From the NCBI GenBank assembly GCA_003148945.1, contig QGGY01000007.1, forward strand, positions 240,685 to 304,684: a stretch of DNA of 64,000 bases, written 5' to 3'. The stretch's first letter is position 1. Every line of letters starts with the position of its first letter. A model generated the notes under the pieces. That model worked only from the letters and a program-made list of their open reading frames with translations. It was not told the origin of the DNA and searched no databases. This stretch comes from Murimonas intestini (GTDB lineage Bacteria; Bacillota; Clostridia; Lachnospirales; Lachnospiraceae). Below are positions 35,863 through 45,324 of this stretch, piece after piece. The translations under genes and the position numbers were made by a program.

Positions 35863-35900
35863 TTAATCGAATAACCGCTTAATCGTTTAACCTATTTATA
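35863..35900 (-). promoter_or_regulatory. Promoter and paired LacI operators
   Basis: On the minus strand TGCTATAAA (hexamer 35895-35900) is an extended -10. Downstream of it lie two near-palindromes with central CG, TTAAACGATTAA (35879-35890) and TTATTCGATTAA (35863-35874), 16 bp apart. This is the form and place expected for LacI-family operators that block their own promoter. Confidence 0.6.
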
Positions 35901-36018
35901 GCACAAATTATTTTCCTTGTCTATATCTTCCTTTTAACTTAATATTTTTTGGCATTTTGCATTAATATGGATAACAGAAACTGTATAAAAGAGCAGTATT
36001 TTATGCATTTTATCCAAC

Positions 36019-36059
36019 AAAAAGGTGGAATGCACTATATCTGTGCATTCCACCTTTTT
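36019..36059. terminator. Strong bidirectional terminator
   Basis: AAAAAGGTGGAATGCAC pairs perfectly with GTGCATTCCACCTTTTT (36019-36034 with 36043-36059) around a short loop. A-run and T-run flank the stem, so it can end minus-strand transcription of the DUF2087 gene, which stops at 36096. Confidence 0.85.
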
Positions 36060-36095
36060 CAGCTTCTGTCTTTTTTGATGTCTTTACTGATAATA

Positions 36096-36863
36096 CTATT
36101 CCTTGACCCTGTACACGCTGCAGTCGGCAGCCCTGTCCATAAATCCATATTCTATAAGAGCCCTCCTGATACCCGGATAGTCCTCTTCATAGATCCTCTT
36201 CAGCACCCTGTTCACCTCTGCCTCTGTGTACTCCACATCCCTTTTAAAATTCTTCATTATCTCTCTCAGAAGTATGATCTTCTTCTTCTCTCTTGCAGGG
36301 AACTGCTTCAGCCCGCCATTCTCATCCATATAAGTTTTCACAGTCTTAATGCGTTCCTGTTCGGTGATCCCATACCTCTCATCTATCATTGTAGCTGAAG
36401 AATGTATCTCTTCAATTACTCCCTTATCACTGATATCGATCCTGCTCCTGGTCTTTTTCTCCAGGGCCTCCGTCAGAGCCAGAAACATCCTGGCCTGTTT
36501 TTCCTTCTCCCTCAGTTTAAATCTGTGGTTTCTGACCGTAGACTGGGCTATCCCCACAGCAGAAGCTATCTCTTTATCATTTTTGCCGCCTGACATCAGC
36601 TGCATGATCTGTCTCTGGACTTCCGACAGTCCGGTCAGCCCCAGCTCCTGCCCCAGGATGTAGTCTGCCATGTTCCCGTGCTCAGCGCTCACATGCTTTC
36701 TGACCGCGCCGCAGGCGTCATATAATAATTCATTTTCAGGATATATCCTTCCTCTTTCAAAGGTTCTGCCGCATACGATACACTCATACCCATCCTCACT
36801 CTCAGTGTACCCTTTTACAATATCATCGATTGAATGGTTCCATATCTCTTTCTTACTGTTCAT
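36096..36863 (-). CDS. DUF2087-containing HTH transcriptional regulator
   Basis: A 255-aa protein. The N-terminal part carries ECIVCGRTFERGRIYP, a possible small metal or cofactor motif with only two Cys. The centre has a LuxR-like helix-turn-helix (LSEVQRQIMQLMSGGKNDKEIASAVGIAQSTVRNHRFKLRE, in parts). The C-terminus (QFPAREKKKIILLREIMKNF, YTEAEVNRVLKRIYEEDYPGIRRALIEYGFMDR, in parts) is the DUF2087 domain, which ends in YRV. DUF2087 proteins act as DNA-binding regulators of unclear signal. Monocistronic, closed by a strong terminator. Confidence 0.85.
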   Translation of the reverse strand: MNSKKEIWNHSIDDIVKGYTESEDGYECIVCGRTFERGRIYPENELLYDACGAVRKHVSAEHGNMADYILGQELGLTGLSEVQRQIMQLMSGGKNDKEIASAVGIAQSTVRNHRFKLREKEKQARMFLALTEALEKKTRSRIDISDKGVIEEIHSSATMIDERYGITEQERIKTVKTYMDENGGLKQFPAREKKKIILLREIMKNFKRDVEYTEAEVNRVLKRIYEEDYPGIRRALIEYGFMDRAADCSVYRVKE

Positions 36864-37020
36864 CTAAATACCCCCTTAATCTACCCCTCATAATACAGCA
36901 TAATTATATTTTTGTCTATATATTTTTAAACATTTTATAATTATGTTGTCAAAACCAATCTCTAACATCAGTTAGTTAAGAATCATACCATTGTTGGCTT
37001 CCAGTTGCTTTCTGCAAAAA

Positions 37021-37109
37021 ACGTTACCGCTCACTGTTCCGCGAGGTGTTTTCATGCAAAAGCATGAAAACACCCGTATTTCTGTGCCTTTCGGTTGCAG
37101 AAATACGGG
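37021..37109. repeat. Tandem perfect hairpins (REP-like)
   Basis: GTGTTTTCATGC/GCATGAAAACAC (37046-37057, 37062-37073) and CCCGTATTTCTG/CAGAAATACGGG (37073-37084, 37098-37109) are adjacent 12-bp perfect stems downstream of the nine-gene operon. The preceding GTTACCGCTCACTGTTCC resembles parts of the palindromes at 24872 and 61848. They likely mark the operon 3' end. The rest of the 36864-37156 gap is AT-rich and holds no gene I can support. Confidence 0.7.
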
Positions 37110-37156
37110 TTTATGATACACTATATAAACGCTATTGTGTGTCCCGGTAATGTATT

Positions 37157-38563
37157 TTAGGACTGTCCGCCTTCAATGCGTACCACATATGCATGCATAC
37201 AAGGTTTCTCATCCGGCAGGCTGATGATCAATACTTCCTCCTCCTGCACCCAGGAGACAGGGCTGCTGCTGCCCACAAGTGAAAGCCTGGAGTTCTCATC
37301 CAGGGCAAGTTTCCCCGGGCCTTTTCTTCCAAGTGTGCGGATACGCAGGGTATTATCCTCCGGCCAGCCCATGGCAATCCCATAGACTACTCCGTCTTTC
37401 TGAGTGAAACGGAAGTCCCGGCTTGTGAGGATATCGCTTTGAACATCAGCCGGCCCTTCGGCAGCGACTCTAAATGGACGTGTCTCATAGATGGCTTCCC
37501 CATTCACTGACAGCCAATCCCCGATTTCATACAGCACTTTTACAGCTTCGGGATGAAATGAGCCATCGGCATATGGCCCTGCATTCAGGAGCAGACATCC
37601 ATTTTTAGCTACGATATCGCAGAGCTGGTGTATGATCGTAGCAGCGGATTTATACTTTGGTTCCTGTACCATACACCAGGTGTTACTATCTTCCAGATGA
37701 TCGTCTGACTGCCAGGGAAAAGGCTTTTGCTCTGAAAATCGCCCGCACTCAATATCAAATACACCAATCCCCTTCGGAAAATCTTCCTTCTTATAGGTGA
37801 TGATCCCGTCCTTATGTCCTGTCTTATTATAGTAATAATCTGCAATTAAAAAACGGCTTTCCTCATCAATGATACATGTACGGCTGTCAAAATATATGGC
37901 ATCCGGCTGGTATTTATCAATGACCTCAAATACTTTTTCACGCCACATTTTACAGAACTTTTCATCAGGATACCTGTACGGGATATAGCGGTTCGTCTCA
38001 AGCGGGAGAGCCGGGCCATAAAATTTTTCATTTGCCGGATCATAGACATCCGCCTCACTGTCAGTAGACATGAACCAGCCCCATAGCCACTGGTGGTGGA
38101 AGGTAGAAATAAACTTGATCCCGCGTTTCCTGAAGGCTTCTGCGCATTCTCCCGTAATATCCCTGTGGGGTCCGTAATTCACACTGTTGACAGGATTGAC
38201 CCGGCTGTCCCACATGGAAAAATTATCACAATGTTCTGTCACCGGCCCTGCATAGCGTGCCCCGGAACGCACAACAAGGTCCGCCCAGGCGTCGGCGTCA
38301 AACTTACCTCCGTCCATCATGTCATAAAAATCTTTATACCCAAAATCATGAAGTGTGCCAAATGTTTTCTCATGATAGATATTTTGCTTCAGGCCCCGTG
38401 TGTACATTTTTCTGGAATACCATTCATTCTGATAAGCCGGAACGCTGTACGGGCCCCAGTGGAAAAAGAGGCCGAACTTGGCATCACGGAACCATTTGGG
38501 AGCTTCCTGCATAACCCTGCTCCACTCCGGTGTTATAGTTTTGTTTTCTGTATTCTCACTCAT
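37157..38563 (-). CDS. GH29 alpha-L-fucosidase (first copy)
   Basis: A 468-aa cytoplasmic enzyme with no signal peptide. The GH29 opening WFRDAKFGLFFHWGPYSVPAY is clear (in parts FGLFFHWG), followed by YAGPVTEHCDNFSMWDS and FISTFHHQWLWGW. The nucleophile candidate is Asp in PDAIYFDSRTC (near residue 222). The start overlaps the end of the upstream binding-protein gene by 8 nt. It is the last gene of the nine-gene operon. It removes terminal alpha-L-fucose from imported fragments. It is only distantly like the second GH29 (46458-47912), suggesting different linkages. Confidence 0.9.
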   Translation of the reverse strand: MSENTENKTITPEWSRVMQEAPKWFRDAKFGLFFHWGPYSVPAYQNEWYSRKMYTRGLKQNIYHEKTFGTLHDFGYKDFYDMMDGGKFDADAWADLVVRSGARYAGPVTEHCDNFSMWDSRVNPVNSVNYGPHRDITGECAEAFRKRGIKFISTFHHQWLWGWFMSTDSEADVYDPANEKFYGPALPLETNRYIPYRYPDEKFCKMWREKVFEVIDKYQPDAIYFDSRTCIIDEESRFLIADYYYNKTGHKDGIITYKKEDFPKGIGVFDIECGRFSEQKPFPWQSDDHLEDSNTWCMVQEPKYKSAATIIHQLCDIVAKNGCLLLNAGPYADGSFHPEAVKVLYEIGDWLSVNGEAIYETRPFRVAAEGPADVQSDILTSRDFRFTQKDGVVYGIAMGWPEDNTLRIRTLGRKGPGKLALDENSRLSLVGSSSPVSWVQEEEVLIISLPDEKPCMHAYVVRIEGGQS

Positions 38564-40253
38564 ACTCTTCCACCAACCTCAGGGCCTTCTCCCACTCTCT
38601 GGTATAATACTCAGTCACCTGGTCAATTCCCAGTTCTTCCGCCTGGTCTGTCATCTCATCCCACATCCTTTCGAATTCAGCTTCTTCTTTTGCATACACC
38701 ATTTTCCAGGAGTATTTTTTAACAACTTCGCCAATATCATTTATAATAAGCTCTAACTCATGATCTGCCGTTGGAACCATGTTAATAGCCTGGGTCGATT
38801 CTGCCACCATATGATTCTTATACAGGTATTCTGCCAGAGTATCACACCCCAGCATTTCCATTACCTCCTGCTTCATCAGGGAGGGATCTCGTTCCAGGGT
38901 GGAGGGCCAGTACCTGTAGCTCAGAGAATAACCATCCTCCATAACTGTCGCCGCTTCCATACCCAGGGTTCCTAAAAACTCAACCCCGTCTTTAAATGCT
39001 CCCCCTCCAATGCTCTCCGGCATCAAAGGTTTATCCGAATCATCTACCAACTCCCAGTTTATGATTTCAGGCTCTTTTTTTTCATTATAGTCCCATGTTA
39101 TTCCCTGGGGGCCGTTTGTCAGATATTGCTGTACAGCCGGATCATACAGCCAGTTCAGAAATTCCAGAGCAGCATCTATGTCTTTACAGTTTTTTGATAT
39201 GGAAAAATACCACTGCCTTCCGATAGTCTGCTCAGGCGCCTTAAACAGTTTCATATCCTTCGCTGCCACACTGGCCATACCGTCAGCCCCATCAGGATTG
39301 TTTTGATTTTCTGAATTATAACTTCCATACAGCCAGGAGAACCATGAAAACATAACCTGCCCTGAACTAAACTTATCCTCCACATCCTGGTATTTCTGTG
39401 ACATGGAATCGGGATCGAGAAGCCCTCTCTGATTTGCCTCAAAATAAAACCTCAGCGCTCTTTTATAAAAACTGTCCTCTGCCAGAAGAGACTTTGTCTC
39501 CCTGGTAATCATGCTCGTCTCCATAAGAGGGGAAACAAAATTTGAATCGATCCCATACATGTAGGAGAGTGTAGATATTTCAAGCGCTGATACAATATCC
39601 CATTCATTAAACAGTGAAAATCCATATACCTTTTCACCTTTTTCTGTAACCGGCTTGATAGCAGTCATCTGTTCTGCCACGTCCAGATAGTCCTCAAGCG
39701 TATTGATTTCCGGCATGCCAGCCTGCTTATATGCATCCCACTGCAGAAGAGGCACCCAGTTAAACGAATGAAAATCAGCAGGTCCGATAGCCACCGGCAT
39801 AATAAATAAATGCCCCGTGCCGCCGCTTGTATGGTCCCTGGAATATCTGACTGCGTCTGCATAAGCCTCATTCTGGAATATATTGGGCAGCCTGTCCTCA
39901 TATTCGTCTAATGGCAGCAGCATATCTGCATCCATCACCAGCTGTGCATAGTCTGTTCCCTTCAGCCCCATGATATCCGGCAGCTGCCCGGCAATGAGAT
40001 AATGTGAAAGCGTAGTTCCTGACTTTACTCCTGTGGGAAAAAAATTTAGCTTTATCTGCAGGTCATCGTACAGCTTTTTTGCTCCCCAGCCCTGCCAGAT
40101 TCCCTCCTTTGTCTCCTCTGTCCTCATCACAAGTATGCTCAGCGCTGCCTCTTCATTTCCGGCAGTACTGCTGTCTTCTTCTGCAGTTTTCCCTGAACAC
40201 GCACCCAGCAGGAGCACCATGCAGCATACCGCTGCAATAATTCCTTTCTTCAT
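38556..40253 (-). CDS. Second sugar-binding lipoprotein of the fucose/uronate operon
   Basis: A 565-aa LplA-type solute-binding lipoprotein. Signal peptide MKKGIIAAVCCMVLLLGAC with lipobox LGAC19. The mature part (ILVMRTEETKEGIWQGWGAKKL in parts, GQLPDIMGLKGTDYAQ, PLDEYEDRLPNIFQNEAYADAV in parts, NSFNWVPLL-like substrate region) matches large binding proteins that pair with LplB/LplC permeases. TGGAGGTATCGGA precedes the ATG. No second permease pair is nearby, so it probably shares the one at 49659-51522 with the other binding protein, or acts as a sensor accessory. Confidence 0.88.
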   Translation of the reverse strand: MKKGIIAAVCCMVLLLGACSGKTAEEDSSTAGNEEAALSILVMRTEETKEGIWQGWGAKKLYDDLQIKLNFFPTGVKSGTTLSHYLIAGQLPDIMGLKGTDYAQLVMDADMLLPLDEYEDRLPNIFQNEAYADAVRYSRDHTSGGTGHLFIMPVAIGPADFHSFNWVPLLQWDAYKQAGMPEINTLEDYLDVAEQMTAIKPVTEKGEKVYGFSLFNEWDIVSALEISTLSYMYGIDSNFVSPLMETSMITRETKSLLAEDSFYKRALRFYFEANQRGLLDPDSMSQKYQDVEDKFSSGQVMFSWFSWLYGSYNSENQNNPDGADGMASVAAKDMKLFKAPEQTIGRQWYFSISKNCKDIDAALEFLNWLYDPAVQQYLTNGPQGITWDYNEKKEPEIINWELVDDSDKPLMPESIGGGAFKDGVEFLGTLGMEAATVMEDGYSLSYRYWPSTLERDPSLMKQEVMEMLGCDTLAEYLYKNHMVAESTQAINMVPTADHELELIINDIGEVVKKYSWKMVYAKEEAEFERMWDEMTDQAEELGIDQVTEYYTREWEKALRLVEEYE

Positions 40254-40268
40254 TCCGATACCTCCAGG

Positions 40269-42989
40269 TTACTGCCCGTACATCCAGTCCAGAGTCTCCA
40301 GCCCCTCTCCCCCCAGATCTGCATTTCTGGGCGCCAGCACCGTCTGCTGTGAAACTACCCCGGCTATCATATATCCGCCGTTGCCAAAATATATATCATG
40401 TTCACCTTTTTCATACTGGTAGGCATGGATTTCAACTACAGGACAGCCTTTTGTTTTAACAGCATTCCTGTAAACTGCTGCAAGGCCTCCCCTGTCATCG
40501 GCATGTGTATTTGTTTCCAGATCCGGCAGCTTCAGCCACTCCACCCCGCCGGTCTGCATGTAGCCTACAAGCAGGTATGAATCCTCTTCAAACCTGATTT
40601 TAATGTGAACCCCGCCGTTCATGGCATCTCCCAGATCCATCCTGATGCCCGTAAGATTACTCAGTTCAGGGGCTGCTTTCTGTATCTGTCCGTGGGAATC
40701 CTTAAAAATACATTCCCCCTTCTCAATCTTATATGTCTCGCATTCCTCAGAAAGCAGAGTAAAGCCTGAAGGCTGAAGTGGCACAATTTCTTCCTCTGAT
40801 TCAGCTCTTGGAAGCACTCCATTCTTTAAACCATCCAGATTCCTCACAAATGACATATATTCTTTTTCGTATTCGGGCAGACACTGTGTCCAGTGGCCGT
40901 ATGCATCGCCGTCTGTAAAAGGTATCTTCCTCTGCCTTGTCTGCATACTGTTGGCATATAAATATGTGTCCTGTGTCAGATCCGCCAGTTCCCTATAATA
41001 ATCCAGGCTTTCTTTCATAAGCTCAGCTGCCTCTTCCAGTAATTTGAAATCTCCCTGGCATTTCTCATCCATCGTATATTTATATAGAAGGATCTTCATA
41101 GCTGCTTCCACTTTTTTGCAATAGGAAAGACTCATCAGGCAGATTGCATGGATATCTGTTTTTATTCTAAATAATTCCTGCCGGCGCCCGCCGCCTGCAC
41201 AGACCTCAGATACGGCAGACGCAATCTTTTTCAGGGCGCTCTCTGCAAAAACCCGGACATCGCTTATCATGTCATAAGGCGTCTCTCCAACGTGTTTTTC
41301 TCCTGCCAGCTCCTTCTTGACATAGTCATCCGGCTGCTCACCCTTTCTGGCCACACTGTTCCACAGCTCTCTGTTCGGCCTGTATCTGTCCACATTTGTG
41401 AGCTCACTCATAGTCATGCCAAGACTCAGCGTCTGCCTGTTGCCTTCTGTAATCCCCACCCGTCCAAGTATCCTGGGCGCGCACTGTGCTGCATCTTCCT
41501 GGGCTTCAAACAGCTTCTCGGCCGTTTCCCGGGAAATATCATAATATTGTGTATAGCAGTGGATCCAGTATTCCTTCTCCGCCCTCTCATCCCTGTCCGG
41601 GTTCCATGCATACCTAAACCAGGCCGCAAACCAGAAATAGTCTCTGTCCATCTGCCTGAGGCGCTCACTCGTCTTATCCGGTGAATACGGCCAGTCCCAG
41701 TAAAACAGCGGATATAGGTGAAGGCCGTTTGCTCCCAGCCGGCTTCTGCCCGCCTGGGTACACTTCTGTATATAGAGAGGTGCATTGAATCGGAATGGTT
41801 CCAGATCAGCCAGGATGTGTACATTCATAATATGTGTTGTCTTGATTTCCGAAAGCTTCTGGTGACGCTCCTGCCATACCCCTCTGGGATAATATGTAGT
41901 CAGGCTCTCGCCATTGTATTTCCACATAGTGAAGAGATTTGAATACAGCTTCTTAGCCCCCTCCATGGCTGTGAAAGGATTACAGTCATGGCCTCTGAGA
42001 ATGACAGGCGGCTCCTCCCGGATCCCTGCCTCTAAAAGTCCCTGCTTCACAGCCGGAAGTATGGTCTCCACAAACCAGGCAGTCTTATTCTGGTCCCCCC
42101 TGAGAGCTTCCCCAAGACATACCATCAGCCCCACATTCGGAAATGCTTTAATAAATTCCACAATAGATTTATACGTGTAATCCGCCACAAGGGGATCGAT
42201 GCTGCTCTGCAGCAGTTCCAGGCGGTGCGCCCTTGCAAATGGTAAAGGAATATGGATGTTATAGAATTTTAAGACCACCCAGATCCCCCTCCTGTCACAC
42301 TCCTCTGTCAGCCATCTGAAAACTGAACAGTTCCTCTCATATTCCTCCTCCGTGACCTCCAGGGCCTCAGGATAATCACTCACTTTCACAAAGGAGGAAA
42401 AGGGGTGTCCGCTCCATATGTACAGCACATTGCACCGCATGGAAAGGAGCATATCAAGGAATTCTTTCCACTGCTCTTTTTCATAAAACCATGGAAAACG
42501 TTCCGGCGTAACAGGATATTCATAAGTAAGCCTGGGAGGCTCAATTTTTGTCTTCTGCAGCCCGACTGCCGGTCCTCTCAGTTTGAATACCGGTTCATCT
42601 CCAAATGCAATTTCTTCCGGCAGCTCTCCTGACTCTTTAATGCGTTCCAAAAGTTCCATACACCCGTAAAGGACTCCCGTACTGCTGCCGCCGCAGATGA
42701 CCGTAAGACCTCCCGGAAGCGTCTGCAGATAGAACCCTTCGCCTTTTGGCGCCTGTGTATGGAATATGAGCAGCTCCTCCTGGTATGCCCACCTGAGAAA
42801 TTCATCTTCCTCCAGGATTCCCGCATATATTTTCTTTCCCGGCGTACACCTGTAATCTGCAGGATCCTCCGGGCGCTCAAGAAAGAGCGGCTCATATCCC
42901 TGCCTCTCCAGTTCCTCCATGACAAGGTTTATGCCATACGTGATCCGCTTATCTTCAGCAGGATTTCTAAATACAGTCAATTTCTTCAT
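40269..42989 (-). CDS. Unassigned glycoside hydrolase-like protein (GH20/GH67-like fold)
   Basis: A 906-aa cytoplasmic protein; AAGGAGAATAATA precedes the ATG. Residues ~1-140 end in GGSSTGVLYGCMELLERI, the pattern of the N-terminal domain shared by hexosaminidases (GH20) and alpha-glucuronidases (GH67). Then KEFLDMLLSMRCNVLYIWSGHPF and LTEECDRRGIWVVLKFYNIHIP (in parts) read like TIM-barrel strands, with VGLMVCLGEALRGDQNKT and VILRGHDCNPF later. Residues ~600-730 are helical and the last ~170 look like a beta-sandwich. Placed beside a lyase, GH88 and fucosidases, it is likely a glycosidase for the same glycan, possibly a uronidase. Family and activity are unresolved. Confidence 0.6.
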   Translation of the reverse strand: MKKLTVFRNPAEDKRITYGINLVMEELERQGYEPLFLERPEDPADYRCTPGKKIYAGILEEDEFLRWAYQEELLIFHTQAPKGEGFYLQTLPGGLTVICGGSSTGVLYGCMELLERIKESGELPEEIAFGDEPVFKLRGPAVGLQKTKIEPPRLTYEYPVTPERFPWFYEKEQWKEFLDMLLSMRCNVLYIWSGHPFSSFVKVSDYPEALEVTEEEYERNCSVFRWLTEECDRRGIWVVLKFYNIHIPLPFARAHRLELLQSSIDPLVADYTYKSIVEFIKAFPNVGLMVCLGEALRGDQNKTAWFVETILPAVKQGLLEAGIREEPPVILRGHDCNPFTAMEGAKKLYSNLFTMWKYNGESLTTYYPRGVWQERHQKLSEIKTTHIMNVHILADLEPFRFNAPLYIQKCTQAGRSRLGANGLHLYPLFYWDWPYSPDKTSERLRQMDRDYFWFAAWFRYAWNPDRDERAEKEYWIHCYTQYYDISRETAEKLFEAQEDAAQCAPRILGRVGITEGNRQTLSLGMTMSELTNVDRYRPNRELWNSVARKGEQPDDYVKKELAGEKHVGETPYDMISDVRVFAESALKKIASAVSEVCAGGGRRQELFRIKTDIHAICLMSLSYCKKVEAAMKILLYKYTMDEKCQGDFKLLEEAAELMKESLDYYRELADLTQDTYLYANSMQTRQRKIPFTDGDAYGHWTQCLPEYEKEYMSFVRNLDGLKNGVLPRAESEEEIVPLQPSGFTLLSEECETYKIEKGECIFKDSHGQIQKAAPELSNLTGIRMDLGDAMNGGVHIKIRFEEDSYLLVGYMQTGGVEWLKLPDLETNTHADDRGGLAAVYRNAVKTKGCPVVEIHAYQYEKGEHDIYFGNGGYMIAGVVSQQTVLAPRNADLGGEGLETLDWMYGQ

Positions 42990-42991
42990 TA

Positions 42992-45274
42992 TTATTCTCC
43001 TTGTATACCGGGGCGCTGTGGGATACCCGGTTCGAATTTCATGTTAAGCTGAATCTTCCCCCTGCTGCCCTGCCTGTAAAGCCTGATCTGGAAGAGATCC
43101 TTGTCCCTGATCTCATATTTCTTTACTTCCGCCTCCATATCCTCCGGGATCTCTATGATACATCCTGACTTCCCGCCCTGAAGGATGATACTGTCTGCTG
43201 TATGTAAAGGCTCAAACCACGTATTCAGCAGTACCGCCGCGCCGCTTCCCTGACCCAGGACATACTCATCTGTGAGTACAAGCTCACAGGGAGATGCTGA
43301 ATCCAGGCTTCTTCTCCACAGGCTGAAATACTTGTCAAATGACGGCGTCATATCCATAGACAGATGAAGCTCACTCTCATCACCTGTTCCCTCAGGTGTA
43401 AAGAAATACGGCAGTGGATTTACAGGATGAGGATTTTCTGCAAGGCCGACTGGCAGCAGCATATTGTGGAAATCACACATTTTCAGGCTGCGGCTCTGGG
43501 CGCTTCCATAACTCACCATGCCAGGATCCGTAAAGAACTGCTCCCCGTTATACTCCACAAGAAAACTTCCCTTGTCCTCATGATTATGTCCTGCCCCCGC
43601 TTTGTTTCCCGGTACGAAGACTTTCATCTTACCCTCACCGCTGCTTCTGACAGAAGAAACATACCCTGACTGGGACAATCTCACGAATGTCTTTGGATCA
43701 TTGTCCTCCACAGGTATCTCTGAGTCAAGTAAAAAGGAAATAAAATCGTTTGGCATGCCCCCAAGCTCTTCCTTTTTCTTGTGGTACGCATTTACCCAAA
43801 GGCTGTCAGGCCTTAAATAAGCCATCACAGCCAGACCCCTGATATCCCTCGGCTCTGAATAATCGCAGACAGGCAGAAATGCCTTATCCTCCATAGTAGA
43901 ACTCATAGCATCAATATACATATCTGTCCGTCCCAGCTCGCCGGGTACGCAATCCCTGAAATCCTTTCCCAGAGCACGTGCATACCAGAAAAGGCCGCCG
44001 CCGCTGTTGCCCGGCTGGTACAGGAAATATGACACACCCTCGTCCGCCCCTCCGTCAGTGCCTATGGCCTGCTTCATGCTGTCCGCGATATCTCCTGCTG
44101 CCAGATCCATATATGGAACAATGCGGCTGTATTCCTTTGAGAGAACAGCATATGCACTCATCCGGCCGTAGCTGTACCAGGCCAGCTGGTTACATTTAAA
44201 GATTGAATCATATCTCCAGACTACAGAATTGACCTTAGAAAGCCCTTTTTCCATCATCTGCTTTCGTATCATCTTTTTAGCAGTTTCTGTCAGAAGCTCT
44301 CCTGCACCATCCAGCACAGCGGCCAGATCACTCAATATACTGGACGGTACAAACGCAGAATGCTCCCATATCCCCAGAGGATAGTCAGCGATAAAACCAT
44401 CCAGCCAGTTTTCTGTCATCATCAGAGACATGGCATAGCGGGCAGCCAGACGCAGCACCTTTTTATCCTTTTTCAGCAGGGCATACTGCACCAGCTTTTC
44501 CGCGATGCTAAAAGCCATAAACTGTCCTTCATCTCTCTGCCTGCAGAAACGGACATCATCAGCCAGACGCATATAGTCACCTATCATTTCTTCCGGCTTC
44601 ATATCCAGGTACGTGCTTATATTCTCATAGAACACATCTCTTCCGCCTTCGTTCAAATGCTGCCTGTACCTCTCCCTCAGCACTTCCAGCTCTTCTTCCG
44701 TGGCAATCAGCCCGTACTCAGGCCTGAATGACGGCTCATAATCCTCATCTTTTAAGTATCCTTCCCACTTTTCATCAAACTGGGCCTTTAATTTCAGATG
44801 CTCCTCTAACAGCCTGTCATTCTGTACCCCCAGCCAGTTTATCCATCCTGTAGCAGGCATACGTGTAGTATTTCCGATGGAAATTGTTATTCTTGTGATC
44901 TTTACGGCTCCATCCAGAGAGAGGACGAGTTCTTTTTTCCCCGCCCCATCTGCCTGAGCGGACTTTACACCCAGTTCTGTATCTGCTGACAGCCGTAAAA
45001 AACCATTATCGGGAACTACTGCCGCCAGGATGAGACTATCATATCCATCCACACATAAATCCTCATAGTCTCTGTAAATGACAGCTCCTGTGCCGTCCTC
45101 TGCCGTTTTGCTCCACTCATACGGAACATAACACCAGTACTGATTCACTTTCACGCCTGCTGCCCCGTTGTCTGCTATCTTCCATTCTTTCAGCCCGCTC
45201 ACAGCAGGATCCCAGAACGGCTCCACCATCGCTTCTCCCACATGGTACCGGAATGGTACAGTCTTCTCTGCCAT
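42992..45274 (-). CDS. Heparinase II/III-like polysaccharide lyase
   Basis: A 760-aa protein without a signal peptide, started after AGAAGGAGATAATT. A ~190-residue N-terminal beta domain is followed by an alpha-helical toroid (EWSKTAE to about residue 500) and the heparinase II/III C-terminal domain with GAGHNHEDKGSFLVEYNGEQFFTDPG (residues ~557-583; key His, Asp, Lys and Asp-Pro-Gly). Such enzymes cleave uronic-acid polysaccharides by beta-elimination and leave a 4,5-unsaturated uronate. The adjacent GH88 would remove that residue, so the pair forms a consistent two-step route. The substrate (glycosaminoglycan-like, alginate-like or exopolysaccharide) is not fixed by sequence. Confidence 0.82.
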   Translation of the reverse strand: MAEKTVPFRYHVGEAMVEPFWDPAVSGLKEWKIADNGAAGVKVNQYWCYVPYEWSKTAEDGTGAVIYRDYEDLCVDGYDSLILAAVVPDNGFLRLSADTELGVKSAQADGAGKKELVLSLDGAVKITRITISIGNTTRMPATGWINWLGVQNDRLLEEHLKLKAQFDEKWEGYLKDEDYEPSFRPEYGLIATEEELEVLRERYRQHLNEGGRDVFYENISTYLDMKPEEMIGDYMRLADDVRFCRQRDEGQFMAFSIAEKLVQYALLKKDKKVLRLAARYAMSLMMTENWLDGFIADYPLGIWEHSAFVPSSILSDLAAVLDGAGELLTETAKKMIRKQMMEKGLSKVNSVVWRYDSIFKCNQLAWYSYGRMSAYAVLSKEYSRIVPYMDLAAGDIADSMKQAIGTDGGADEGVSYFLYQPGNSGGGLFWYARALGKDFRDCVPGELGRTDMYIDAMSSTMEDKAFLPVCDYSEPRDIRGLAVMAYLRPDSLWVNAYHKKKEELGGMPNDFISFLLDSEIPVEDNDPKTFVRLSQSGYVSSVRSSGEGKMKVFVPGNKAGAGHNHEDKGSFLVEYNGEQFFTDPGMVSYGSAQSRSLKMCDFHNMLLPVGLAENPHPVNPLPYFFTPEGTGDESELHLSMDMTPSFDKYFSLWRRSLDSASPCELVLTDEYVLGQGSGAAVLLNTWFEPLHTADSIILQGGKSGCIIEIPEDMEAEVKKYEIRDKDLFQIRLYRQGSRGKIQLNMKFEPGIPQRPGIQGE

Positions 45275-45324
45275 AATTATCTCCTTCTATTTGGCTTTGG
45301 TAAATACACAGGCCTGCTGTATAC

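Noticed and set aside
41426..41824. 132-codon frame within the unassigned GH-like gene
   Set aside because: It is a same-strand, shifted-frame shadow of a long, well-supported gene.
42992..45274. Assignment of the lyase to heparin or heparan specifically
   Set aside because: The fold family covers many uronate polymers, and the operon lacks sulfatases, so a heparin claim is not supported.
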